Shown piece after piece: positions 13,560-20,805 of a stretch of 24,946 nt of DNA (position 1 is the first letter of the stretch; each line of letters starts with the position of its first letter). This DNA comes from AP-15 sp035252905. GTDB taxonomy: Bacteria; Pseudomonadota; Alphaproteobacteria; ATCC43930; CGMCC-115725. Both the position numbers and the translations under genes were made by a program. Under the pieces are notes generated by a model. It searched no databases, had not been told where the DNA came from, and worked only from the letters and a program-made list of their open reading frames with translations. Location of the stretch: assembly GCA_035252905.1 (NCBI GenBank), contig DATFCQ010000438.1, positions 1 through 24,946 on the forward strand, read 5' to 3'.

Positions 13560-13612
13560 AATGGTCTGTGTTGTCCATAGGTATCTATCGGAGGCAGAAA
13601 TTCAACCATTTG

Positions 13613-13661
13613 CCTCTCTCTCACGGCGGCAACACCGGTTCGAATCCGGTAGGGGACGCCA
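13613..13661 (+). other. 3' fragment of tRNA-Glu(CUC): right attachment site
   Basis: From the anticodon loop (CTCTCAC, 13618-13624; anticodon CTC) this matches tRNA-Glu through the anticodon 3' stem (GGCGG), the variable region, a T-arm of ACCGG-TTCGAAT-CCGGT, the acceptor 3' strand AGGGGAC, the discriminator G and CCA at 13659-13661. The 5' half is absent: no GTCCCCT acceptor strand or D-arm lies upstream, and the 5' anticodon stem (CCTCT) no longer pairs. Integrases commonly recombine in the anticodon or T arm and leave such a 3' fragment at the distal end. The orientation means the element lies to the left and the rebuilt intact tRNA should be at its other end, which is not in the window. 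Confidence 0.85.
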
Positions 13662-13716
13662 GTTATTCAATGGTTTAAAAAGACATAGCGGGCCGTACGG
13701 AAGCCGCAATACAGCC

Positions 13717-14712
13717 CTACGCCCGGTCGGGATTGTCCCCCGGGATCGGGCGCACCGCATCGTCGATCCTGGCCATCACCTCTGAGGACAGCGACCCAGC
13801 CTCGGCTGCGGCAACGCACTCGGCGAGTTCGTGCCGGTCCTTGACGCCTAAGACCAGGGTGTCGACGGCGAGCGATAATGCGTAGCGATGCGCCAGGGCG
13901 GCGGGGCTCATCCCGAGTTCGCCGGCGAGGCGGCGGAAGCCGGCGGCGCGCGCGTAGTCGCACATCTCGGGGTGGTCCGCAGGCAGCGGCCGGTCGACGG
14001 CGCTGGTCAACGCGCCGGCCTGAACTGCCCGGATGCCCATGACGCCGACATCGTTCGCGCGCGCCGCGGCCATCACGGCGCGCGGCTTGGCCGGCCCGTC
14101 GAAGAATTTCAGCCCGCCTGGTGAATCGAGCAGGTTGGCGATGCATTGCACCGCTGCCGGCGCCGGGCGCTCGCCGAGCAGGCGGATGATCGTGTCCGGG
14201 TGGCCGATGCCGGTGAGACCCCAGGCGCCGATCAATCCCTCCGCAACGAGGCGCTCGAAAGCCGGCCGGACATGCTCGACAAAGGTGACGTAGAGGGTCA
14301 TGCGCGCGGCGGCGTCCGGCCGGCGTTCCCGGTGGCTGGCATCAGGCACCACATTCGAGTGCAGAAAGAAGAGGTCGAGGCGGGCGAGCCGCAGCCGCCG
14401 CAAGCTGTCCTCGATCGACCGCCGCAGGATGCCCTCGATCTCCGCCGCCGGCGGCTCGCCGAGATTGCACTTGCTGGTGACGCGCACCCCGGCCGGCAAT
14501 TTTCCGGCAAAGGCTTCGCCGACGACCTCTTCGGCCCTGCCGTCGCCATAGCGCGGCGCAAGGTCAAAGAGATTGACCCCTGCCGCGACGGCGGCATGCA
14601 CCGTCGCGACGCATTCCTCGAAACTCGTCGGCCCCCACAGCATGCCAAGCCCGCCGCCGCCCAGCGTCAGTGTCGATACCGCGGGAAGCTTGCCAAATCG
14701 ATGCAGGTCCAC
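13717..14712 (-). CDS. Aldo/keto reductase, 331 aa
   Basis: This is an NAD(P)H-dependent reductase of the AKR superfamily, a TIM barrel acting on aldehydes or ketones. The catalytic tetrad is complete: Asp50 and Tyr55 in NLFDLAPRYGDG, Lys81 in VRVTSKCNLG, His118 in DLFFLHSN. The C-terminal part has the usual cofactor region (YALSLAVDTLVLGVKDRHEL). Subfamily and substrate cannot be named. GTG at 14710-14712 is chosen because GGAG stands 6 bases upstream and the protein then begins at the barrel. The frame stays open to 14883 with a low-quality Arg-rich extension. The gene is divergent from the MFS transporter, which starts 218 bases away, and the two may share a control region. It is the first gene outside the element. 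Confidence 0.85.
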   Translation of the reverse strand: MDLHRFGKLPAVSTLTLGGGGLGMLWGPTSFEECVATVHAAVAAGVNLFDLAPRYGDGRAEEVVGEAFAGKLPAGVRVTSKCNLGEPPAAEIEGILRRSIEDSLRRLRLARLDLFFLHSNVVPDASHRERRPDAAARMTLYVTFVEHVRPAFERLVAEGLIGAWGLTGIGHPDTIIRLLGERPAPAAVQCIANLLDSPGGLKFFDGPAKPRAVMAAARANDVGVMGIRAVQAGALTSAVDRPLPADHPEMCDYARAAGFRRLAGELGMSPAALAHRYALSLAVDTLVLGVKDRHELAECVAAAEAGSLSSEVMARIDDAVRPIPGDNPDRA

Positions 14713-14930
14713 GACGCGCACTCCGGGTCGAAACGTGACGCCGCGATCCTCGGCACCCGCCGGCGGAACGTCAATATCGGCGTTTCGCGAGCGCGCTGCG
14801 CCGGCCCGGGCGGCGCTCCCATGCCGTCTGCGCGGGGATCGGCTGTGATCATCGCGTGTCGGGACGCGCCGCCGATCGGGCACAATGCGCGGTCTTGCAC
14901 ATGCCTCGTGTCCAATTCGCGGAGCGGATG

Positions 14931-16157
14931 ATGAGTTTACGCAGCAGCCCGCGCGAGGCGCGGCTGATCCTGATTGGCGCCGCGTTGCTGCTGAGCCTCG
15001 GGATGGGGATCCGCCAGAGTCTTGGCCTGCTGTTGACGCCGGTGACGCGGGATCTCGCCCTGACGGCAGCCGATTTCACCCTCGCGATTGCCGTGCAGAA
15101 CATTGTCTGGGGCTTGTCACAAGCGCTGGTCGGCGCCCTTGCCGACCGCTTCGGCCTGCGCATTACGATGATGGCGGGTGCGGCGATTTATGTCGTCGGC
15201 CTCAGCGTGATGGCCTGCGCCGGAGGCGCTTTGGCGCTCGTCGTTTCCGGCGCCTTGATCGGCGTCGCCCTGTCCTGCACTGCCTCCTCGCTGGCCCTGA
15301 CCGCCTGCGCCCGTGCGGTCTCCGAGGAACGGCGCAGCAAGGTGCTGGGCCTCGTCACCGCCGCAGGATCGCTCGGCACGCTGCTGGTGCCGCTGACCAC
15401 GCAGACCATTCTCAAGCACCAAGCTTGGCAATTCGGCGTGCTGTTCTTTCTCGTCCTGGCCCTGGCGATGCTGCCCGCGTCCTTCGGTGCCGGCGGCGCC
15501 GACCGGATCCCGGCCTTCGCGGGGGCGCGGCTGTCGATGCGCGCAGCGATCGGCGAGGCGATGCGGCATCGCCGCTTTCTGGTCATGTCGGGTGCCTATT
15601 TCGTGTGCGGTCTCAACCTCGTGTTCCTGACCACGCACCTGCCGACCTATCTGGCAATCTGCGGTCAGGACCCGATGCTGAGCGCCGAGGCCCTCTCGGT
15701 GATCGGCGGCATGAACTGCGTCGGCTCGCTATTGGCCGGCTGGCTCGGCGGTCGATATCCGAAACACATCCTGCTGGGCCTGCTCTACATCCTGCGCGCC
15801 TTTGTATTTACGGCCTATTTTGTGATGCCGCCGACGCCGACGAACACATTGTTGTTCGCGGCGGCGATGGGCATGCTGTGGCTCGGCGTGGCGCCGCTCA
15901 TTAGCGGTCTCGTCGCCGAGATGTTCGGTACCCGCTACATGGCCACCCTGCTCGGCATCGCCTTTGTCATGCATCAGGTCGGATCCTCGCTCGGCGCCTG
16001 GGGCGGCGGGCTGATCTTCGATATGACCGGGTCCTATGATCACGCCTGGAAGATCGGCGTTCTGATCGGCTTCACCGCCGGGGTCGTCCAGATCCTTGCC
16101 GGCGGTCCGGCCCGCCGCAGCGACCGCCCGCGCGAAGTCCGCCTCGTCGAAGCCTAA
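14931..16157 (+). CDS. Major facilitator superfamily transporter, 408 aa
   Basis: This is a twelve-helix inner-membrane transporter. Hydrophobic segments alternate with short loops from LILIGAALLLSLGMGI to IGVLIGFTAGVVQILAG. The MFS loop 2-3 signature is GALADRFGLRITMM, and a second, weaker one follows helix 8 (GWLGGRYPKHILL). It resembles the monocarboxylate/oxalate-type MFS branch (SLGMGIRQSLGLLLTPV), so a small organic acid is a fair guess. The second of two adjacent ATGs is taken as start, as GGAG lies 6 bases before it. A VOC protein gene follows in the same direction after 97 bases and may be co-transcribed. The divergent neighbour is the aldo/keto reductase. Confidence 0.87.
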   Translation: MSLRSSPREARLILIGAALLLSLGMGIRQSLGLLLTPVTRDLALTAADFTLAIAVQNIVWGLSQALVGALADRFGLRITMMAGAAIYVVGLSVMACAGGALALVVSGALIGVALSCTASSLALTACARAVSEERRSKVLGLVTAAGSLGTLLVPLTTQTILKHQAWQFGVLFFLVLALAMLPASFGAGGADRIPAFAGARLSMRAAIGEAMRHRRFLVMSGAYFVCGLNLVFLTTHLPTYLAICGQDPMLSAEALSVIGGMNCVGSLLAGWLGGRYPKHILLGLLYILRAFVFTAYFVMPPTPTNTLLFAAAMGMLWLGVAPLISGLVAEMFGTRYMATLLGIAFVMHQVGSSLGAWGGGLIFDMTGSYDHAWKIGVLIGFTAGVVQILAGGPARRSDRPREVRLVEA

Positions 16158-16254
16158 CTGCCGCCGCCCGGCCCGACGGCGCCGATGGCAAACCAAGCCT
16201 CGCCGCCCTATATTCCCGCGATGGGAGTTTTGCCCATCCTTGCGGAGCGCGGTC

Positions 16255-16851
16255 ATGGCGGACGGGACATCCAAGGTCGTTCCAGCGGCCCCTGCGGAGG
16301 CGCTGACCCCGGCGGGGATCAACCATCTGGTGATAAATGTGCGCGACATCGAGGAGTCGCATCGCTTCTGGACCGAGATCCTCGGCTTCAAGCAGGTCGG
16401 TGTGTCGCGCCGGCCGGGTCGCAAGATGCGCTTTTACAGCGGCGACCACGGCGGCCGCATGAACCATCACGACATCGCATTGGTCGAGAACCCGAACCTT
16501 CCGGCGCCGCCCGCGGAATGGGCGATGTTCGGCATGCCGGTCGCGATCAACCACATTGCCATTACGATGCCGAACCGTGAGGCTTGGCTAAAGCAATTGG
16601 CCTTCTTTCGCGAGAAGGGGGTCAAATTCCATCGCCGCGTCGATCACGGCATGACGCACAGCCTCTACATCAGCGACCCCAACGGGTACGGCGTCGAGGT
16701 GCTGTACGAACTGCCGCGCGAGGTCTGGGAAGACGATATCCAGGGCGCGCTCGATCACGCCGAGCCCCTGCCGACCGAGGGCGAGGAGGCGCTGCTCGAC
16801 AATACGGACTACCCGACCTTTGGCAAAACCAAGGAGCCGGCTGCGCCTTGA
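16255..16851 (+). CDS. VOC-family protein (glyoxalase / extradiol dioxygenase fold), 198 aa
   Basis: This is a vicinal oxygen chelate metalloenzyme. The first beta-alpha-beta module begins GINHLVINVRDIEESHRFWT (His24), followed by GRMNHHDIALVENP. The second begins AINHIAITMPNREAWLKQLA (His100) and ends DPNGYGVEVLYE (Glu148). His, His and Glu are the expected metal ligands of type I extradiol dioxygenases and glyoxalases. The C-terminal 45 residues are an acidic extension. ATG at 16255 follows GGAG with a 7-base gap; the open frame continues upstream but only as Arg-rich sequence. It lies directly downstream of the MFS transporter, consistent with uptake then ring cleavage or a related step. 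The substrate is unknown. Confidence 0.85.
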   Translation: MADGTSKVVPAAPAEALTPAGINHLVINVRDIEESHRFWTEILGFKQVGVSRRPGRKMRFYSGDHGGRMNHHDIALVENPNLPAPPAEWAMFGMPVAINHIAITMPNREAWLKQLAFFREKGVKFHRRVDHGMTHSLYISDPNGYGVEVLYELPREVWEDDIQGALDHAEPLPTEGEEALLDNTDYPTFGKTKEPAAP

Positions 16852-16896
16852 ACCAGCCGCCATCGACCGGATCTGGTTGACGGCACTGCGCTGCAT

Positions 16897-16947
16897 CACC
16901 CCCCATCCAGACCTCCTCCCAGATGAGGGAAGGTTTGGGAGGGGGTG
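16897..16947. repeat. Imperfect C-rich/G-rich palindromic intergenic repeat
   Basis: A C-rich arm (CACCCCCCATCCAGACCTCC) and a G-rich arm (AGGTTTGGGAGGGGGTG) pair imperfectly around a short AGATGA loop. It lies between two convergent genes. Elements of this look are scattered in intergenic regions of many alphaproteobacterial genomes. It may act as a bidirectional terminator or be a REP-like element. Confidence 0.5.
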
Positions 16948-17048
16948 AGCCGCACCGCTATCCTGACATGGCCTCCCCGCAACGTATTATCGCCTCGCTT
17001 TCGCAATTTGCGCAGAGCGAAGGGGACGAAGGGCCGCTCTCGCGACAG

Positions 17049-17843
17049 CTACGGCACCGCGGCCTGCGTCATCGCCGCAGGCCCGGCGCCGGCGTAGGGA
17101 GCGGCGATCTCCGATTGCGCCAGCCGAAACCCGCCGTAATCGTCTCTGGCCTCGTCGGCGTCGTGGTTGAACGACAGGCCCGCCAGGCGGCCGCCTTGCC
17201 TGATGTTCCAGTCATTGTAGTTGAGTGAGCCCGCCCACGCGATCGAGTTCGACAGCCAGCTGTACTGCGCCAGCCCCGCCTGCCGCACCGCCTCGCAAAC
17301 CGTGCCGGAACCGTAGACGCCGACCTTGTACTCCGCTGCGCCGCCGCTCGCCGCGGCGAGACCCGCGGCAATGCCGCGGAAGTACTGGTCGATCGGGTCG
17401 AGCGCCTGCGCGTCAAAGTCGATAGCGAAATAGATGGCGCTGCCGGCCGGCTGACCGACCGCTTTCGCCTGACGATAGGCAATGATCGCATCGTCATAGC
17501 CGGCGGAATAGGAAAAATATGCCGGGTCCGGGGAATGCGGCTCCCAGACGGCGACAATCTTCAGACCCAGCGACGACAGCCGTTGAGCCTCGCTCGGCGA
17601 AAGCGCCGGCCAGCGCGACGCCGGGTCGCGATAATAGCGGGCGACAAAGGCGATCGGGCTGTCTTTGAGCTCATTCAGCACATCGCTGGCGTCGGTCGGC
17701 AAATCGACCCCTTGTGCCGGTCCGATACCGCGCGGCTGTGCGACGGCCAGGGTCGGGTCGAGGGTCGGGACCGGTCTCGGCAGGTTATGGCATGCTGCCA
17801 AGACCAGCGCCGGAAGGATCGGTATCAACTTTGCTGCCTTCAA
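17049..17843 (-). CDS. Rv2525c-like (DUF1906) glycoside-hydrolase-like lipoprotein, 264 aa
   Basis: The N-terminus is a lipoprotein signal: MKAAKLIPILPALVLAACHN, with lipobox LAAC and lipidated Cys18, so the protein should be anchored in the envelope. The mature part matches the DUF1906/Rv2525c glycoside-hydrolase-like TIM barrel. It runs through GVDLPTDASDVLNEL, FVARYYRD, SLGLKIVAVWE, SAGYDDAIIAYRQAKAVG, GSAIYFAIDFDAQ, YKVGVYGSG and WLSNSIAWAG. The family is related in fold to GH25 lysozymes, and the Asp residues in GVDLP and AIDFD occupy the catalytic-site region. Activity on peptidoglycan is possible but unproven for the family. It appears monocistronic, between a convergent VOC gene and a 333-base gap. 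Confidence 0.85.
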   Translation of the reverse strand: MKAAKLIPILPALVLAACHNLPRPVPTLDPTLAVAQPRGIGPAQGVDLPTDASDVLNELKDSPIAFVARYYRDPASRWPALSPSEAQRLSSLGLKIVAVWEPHSPDPAYFSYSAGYDDAIIAYRQAKAVGQPAGSAIYFAIDFDAQALDPIDQYFRGIAAGLAAASGGAAEYKVGVYGSGTVCEAVRQAGLAQYSWLSNSIAWAGSLNYNDWNIRQGGRLAGLSFNHDADEARDDYGGFRLAQSEIAAPYAGAGPAAMTQAAVP

Positions 17844-18176
17844 GGTTCTTGCTCCGCGCCCAACGGACTGTCAGGGGGCGATCTGGGCTTGCGTTCCCGT
17901 GAGCGCGGCCGAAAAACTCCGCCGGAGAGAAGTGGCCGCTGATGCAGCCTGTCTCCCCAACGGCTGATCGCAGCGCCGCCCCGTGAAGCGATCTATGACG
18001 GAAGAGAGTCTCTGTTTGGTTAAGACGAGGACCTGCCGCTCTTCGCGAGTCGTCGCGACCTGCCGCCTCTTGCCGCCCCTGGGGCGCCGCACCCGCAATG
18101 CGCCGGGCGCCGCCGTCCGGCACCGCGCATCCGGTCATCGCCGGCGATCGCGGGCGCGCTGCTGATCCGCGGCGAA
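17844..18176. other. Intergenic region, nothing recognised
   Basis: The 333 bases hold the 5' control region of the lipoprotein gene and the end of the flavin monooxygenase gene. Open frames here are short, Arg-rich and without ribosome binding sites. No hairpin, repeat or tRNA stood out. Confidence 0.5.
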
Positions 18177-19031
18177 TTACCCGCGCAGCTGCCGAATCAG
18201 ATTGGCCAAGCGGTCCAGCACCGGCATGACTTCGTCAGCCTTGGCGGGAGGCACCGGAAAGTTCACCCGGGCGACGCCCTGATCGCGATAGCGCTTCAAG
18301 AGATCCGGGTCTTCCGGCGCGCCGCCCAAGGTGACGGACAGGGATTGCGGATCGCGGCCGGCCTCTTCGGCCATCCGGCGGAAGCGCGGCAGATAGTCCA
18401 GAGGATCGCCGTATCGGGCGCCCCCAGCGAGCGGGATCCAGCCGTCGCCATAGCGGATCGCCCGGCGCGCGGCCCACGGAAACGCGCCCCCGACGATGAC
18501 CGGCGGGTGCGGCTTCTGCATCGGCTTTGGCCAAGTCATCATCGGCGGAAAATCGACGATGTCGCCATGGTATTCTGGCTTGTCCTTGGTCCAGATCTCC
18601 TTCATGGCCGCGACCTGCTCGCGCATCTTCTTGAATCGGGTCGCGTAGGCCGTGCCGTGATCTTCCATTTCCTCGGCGTTCCAGCCGCCGCCGATGCCGA
18701 ACAGGAAGCGCCCGCTGGAAATCTGATCGATGGAGGCAACAAGCTTGGCCGTCTGGATCGTATCGCGCTGGATCACCAGGCAGACGCCGGTGCCGATTTT
18801 GAGCCGTTTGGTCGCGACCGCGGCTGCGCTCAATGTGACAAAGGGGTCCATCACGTCGTAATAGCGCTTTGCCAACTCGCCGCCGCCCGGCGCGGGAGAG
18901 CGGCGCGAGACCGGGATGTGTGAGTGCTCGGCAGCCCAGAGCGAATCGAAGCCCCGCTCCTCCAGCGCCACGGCAAGCTCGGCCGGCGCGATCGAATAAT
19001 CGGTGAAGAAAATGGACGCGCCGAATTCCAT
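18177..19031 (-). CDS. Luciferase-like (LLM class) flavin-dependent monooxygenase, 284 aa
   Basis: This is a TIM-barrel flavin enzyme of the bacterial luciferase superfamily, probably using F420 or FMN. Characteristic stretches are EERGFDSLWAAEHSHIPVS near the N-terminus, KRLKIGTGVCLVIQRD, ASIDQISSGRFLFGIGGGWN (typical flavin phosphate region), PHPPVIVGGAFPWAARRAIR and GDGWIPLAGG. ATG at 19029-19031 is preferred because GGGGAC lies about 7 bases upstream and the family begins MEFG. The frame extends 17 codons further. The gene is divergent from a VOC gene with 230 bases between them. The cofactor cannot be decided from sequence alone; F420 use is common in this 'TIGR03619-like' branch. Confidence 0.85.
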   Translation of the reverse strand: MEFGASIFFTDYSIAPAELAVALEERGFDSLWAAEHSHIPVSRRSPAPGGGELAKRYYDVMDPFVTLSAAAVATKRLKIGTGVCLVIQRDTIQTAKLVASIDQISSGRFLFGIGGGWNAEEMEDHGTAYATRFKKMREQVAAMKEIWTKDKPEYHGDIVDFPPMMTWPKPMQKPHPPVIVGGAFPWAARRAIRYGDGWIPLAGGARYGDPLDYLPRFRRMAEEAGRDPQSLSVTLGGAPEDPDLLKRYRDQGVARVNFPVPPAKADEVMPVLDRLANLIRQLRG

Positions 19032-19261
19032 GAGCCGTCCCCGCCGCTGATGTTCGGCGGCGATAATACGCAGCCGGCGCATCGAATAAAAGGGGAGTAC
19101 CGGCCTTGCCTCTCAACCTTCCATCTTCTGCGGCGCCGGGCAATCTTGCGCTGGAGCGCTTGCCGGAGCGATTCGGGGCGCGGCCGCGAAACGCCTCCGG
19201 CGCGGCGTCGCGCCCGTCCCCGCGCCGTGTTATCCTTTCCCGGCAAAATTGCGAGGACGCC

Positions 19262-19741
19262 ATAATCCATCATCTTTCCATCGCTGCGCGCAATCCGCAG
19301 CATGTCGCCGGAGTCTTGGCCGAATTGATGGGCGGTGCCGCGGTTCCGTTTCCGCCCAATCCGGGAAGCTTCTTTGCATTGCAGCTCGATGAGCACGGAT
19401 CGGGCGTCGAGGTCTATCCGGCGGGGACCGAACTTCAGCCGGGCGGCAGCACCGGCGGGAGCTTTGTCAAGAAGCCGGGGGCCGAGCGCGGCTACGGCCC
19501 CACCCATTTCGCGCTCAGCGTCGCCACCGATGCGGACGCCGTCGAGGCCATTGCACGCCGCGAAGGCTGGCAGTGCTTTCGCTGCGACCGCGGCCCCTTC
19601 CATGTGATCGAGGTGTGGGTCGAGAACGAATCAATGGTCGAAATCCTGCCGCCCGAGTTCGCGCGCGAATACCTGGCGTTCACCCGCCCCGACAAGATGG
19701 CGGCGGCGGGGCCGGCAACGTCCCGCCACCGCCCGGGATGA
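19262..19741 (+). CDS. VOC-family protein with apparent ATA start codon, 159 aa
   Basis: The protein reads IIHHLSIAARNPQHVAGVL, LDEHGSGVEVYPAGTEL, GPTHFALSVATDADAVEAI and VWVENESMVEILPPEF: one VOC unit with His and Glu ligands, as in small glyoxalase-like proteins. Relatives begin MIHH. Here the codon at the Met position is ATA, preceded by GCGAGG 5-6 bases upstream, which marks this as the natural start. No ATG, GTG or TTG lies near in frame; the closest alternatives are TTG codons about 100 bases or more upstream that would add unrelated residues. Either ATA is used inefficiently or the gene has lost its start by a G to A change. It is divergent from the flavin monooxygenase and convergent with the cupin remnant. 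Confidence 0.75.
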   Translation: MIHHLSIAARNPQHVAGVLAELMGGAAVPFPPNPGSFFALQLDEHGSGVEVYPAGTELQPGGSTGGSFVKKPGAERGYGPTHFALSVATDADAVEAIARREGWQCFRCDRGPFHVIEVWVENESMVEILPPEFAREYLAFTRPDKMAAAGPATSRHRPG

Positions 19742-19762
19742 TGTCTCGGGCTGCCGCCCTTC

Positions 19763-20080
19763 TCATTCGAGCGTCCGCGGATCCGCGACGGCGGCGGTGA
19801 GGTGCCGGGTCGGTTGCGGCGTCGCGGTCATCACGCTCATCCTCTCTGGCGCCGCGAAGCGGCGCTAGGCTCCTTGCGGGACGATCGCCGCCATCCCCGC
19901 CTTGAGCGCACAAAAACCGCGACCCCTCCGCGGTCATCAGGTGCAAGGTCGTGGCGCCGTCGCGGTGCGGCGCCACTCTCGCGACGGCCCCTCGCGAGCG
20001 GTTGCGGGCGCCTCCGGAATGCGTTCGTGCACCATCGTCAGCCTAGCGAACTCGACTTCGAGGTCGAGGAGGGCGATCAT
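19763..20080 (-). pseudogene. Cupin-domain protein, broken by deletion, frameshift and stop codon
   Basis: ATG at 20078-20080 has a good ribosome binding site (GAGGAAAA) and opens MIALLDLEVEFARLTMVHER. The cupin core (usually a GxFxGxFxG...WERHxxGDELV segment) is missing. After a change of frame GATTLHLMTAEG follows. After another frame change ALKAGMAAIVPQGA leads to TAG where cupins of this type have Trp (GxWHRF). The reading then continues RRFAAPERMSVMTATPQPT to a TGA at 19763. So at least one deletion, two frame changes and one nonsense codon (TGG to TAG) are present. The intact gene would have coded for a small single-domain cupin. It is convergent with the VOC gene. Confidence 0.8.
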
Positions 20081-20613
20081 TTTTCCTCGGCTTGCGCGCC
20101 GTTGCCATACTCGAGACTCTCGGGCATGGCGCCCGCGCCGCGGTCGGCTGCGCTGTCCGCCGCCGAACCGAAGCGGGCAGAGAAGCCGCAATCGGGCAGG
20201 AGCTTCACAAGTCGCAGATCCCTCCCGTTTGTGCTAAAGGTTCAATTAATGCTAGAATGAACGAGAGCTGTACGACGAATTTGCTTTAGCTACCCGAGGA
20301 GTCGACCAGCCTCGGCGCTTCGCGGTGAGAACACGGCTGGGGAGCAGAATGGGGATGCGGATTCCGGCAAGTCTGCGCGACCCCGATCGGCCGCATTGGC
20401 GCGACCTCCTTATCGCGCTTCCGGCGATTGCCGCTCACAGCCGTTCGATCTCGACAATAGCAAAGCAAATTTGCTGGCAATTTCCCCAAGACCGAATAAC
20501 GAACTGGTTGATCTTCACTAAAGAAACTTTCTGTACTCGGGAGATGACGAAACCTTTTGAGAAAAATGTTCAGCTTGTCTGAAATTCGTACCGAGGATAG
20601 AAAGGAGACATCG
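20081..20613. other. Intergenic control region before the OxlT-like operon
   Basis: No gene was recognised in these 533 bases. Composition falls in GC from about 20440 onward, as expected for a promoter region. AGCAAATTTGCT (20464-20475) is a perfect 12-bp palindrome and a likely operator. Its half AATTTGCT is repeated at 20278-20285. A TTGATC at 20508 with TGTACT about 18 bases on is a weak promoter candidate. Confidence 0.45.
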
Positions 20614-20805
20614 ATGCTGCGGCAGCGGTCTCCCGCGGCGGCCTCGTGCAATCCTTCGTCATGCCAGTCTCGACCTTGGTCCTCCCAAAGGCGGGCGTTC
20701 AGGGACGGCGACGAACCCGATCACCTGCCGGGCGGAGCGTTTCGATTGGCCAAGGAGAGCGCACACGAACGGCAAGAAACCGACAGAGAAGAGGGATGGA
20801 AATGA
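20614..20805 (+). CDS. Small ORF coupled to the OxlT-like transporter, 63 aa
   Basis: ATG at 20614 follows a near-perfect ribosome binding site (AAAGGAG, 7-8 bases). The frame ends in a TGA that overlaps the transporter start as ATGA at 20802-20805. The product is hydrophilic, rich in Arg, Ser and Glu, with two Cys and no known family. Its quality as protein is low, so it may serve as a translated leader that feeds ribosomes to the transporter. A degraded gene is the alternative. Confidence 0.45.
   Translation: MLRQRSPAAASCNPSSCQSRPWSSQRRAFRDGDEPDHLPGGAFRLAKESAHERQETDREEGWK

Larger units (their letters stand above)
262..13661. mobile_element. Integrated element, PICI-like satellite or prophage remnant (outer limits)
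   Basis: The right limit is a 3' tRNA-Glu fragment next to a tyrosine integrase gene, the usual geometry of a tRNA-integrating element. Inside are an AlpA-like regulator, an SSB-like protein, SF1 helicase, RecB-like nuclease, primase-helicase, a repeat-rich origin candidate, many small genes of unknown function, and a terminase small subunit gene with a second broken copy. No portal, capsid, tail, lysis or large terminase gene is visible. The left limit is not resolved: no second copy of the tRNA segment and no intact tRNA-Glu is present to the left, so the start given is only the end of the flanking oxidoreductase frame. The element could extend beyond the window or have lost its left end. 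Confidence 0.65.

Noticed and set aside
13590..13661. A complete tRNA gene
   Set aside because: Only the 3' half folds: no 5' acceptor strand GTCCCCT and no D-arm upstream, and the 5' anticodon stem does not pair.
17871..18098. 75-residue minus-strand frame before the lipoprotein gene
   Set aside because: Arg-rich, no ribosome binding site, and no recognisable features.
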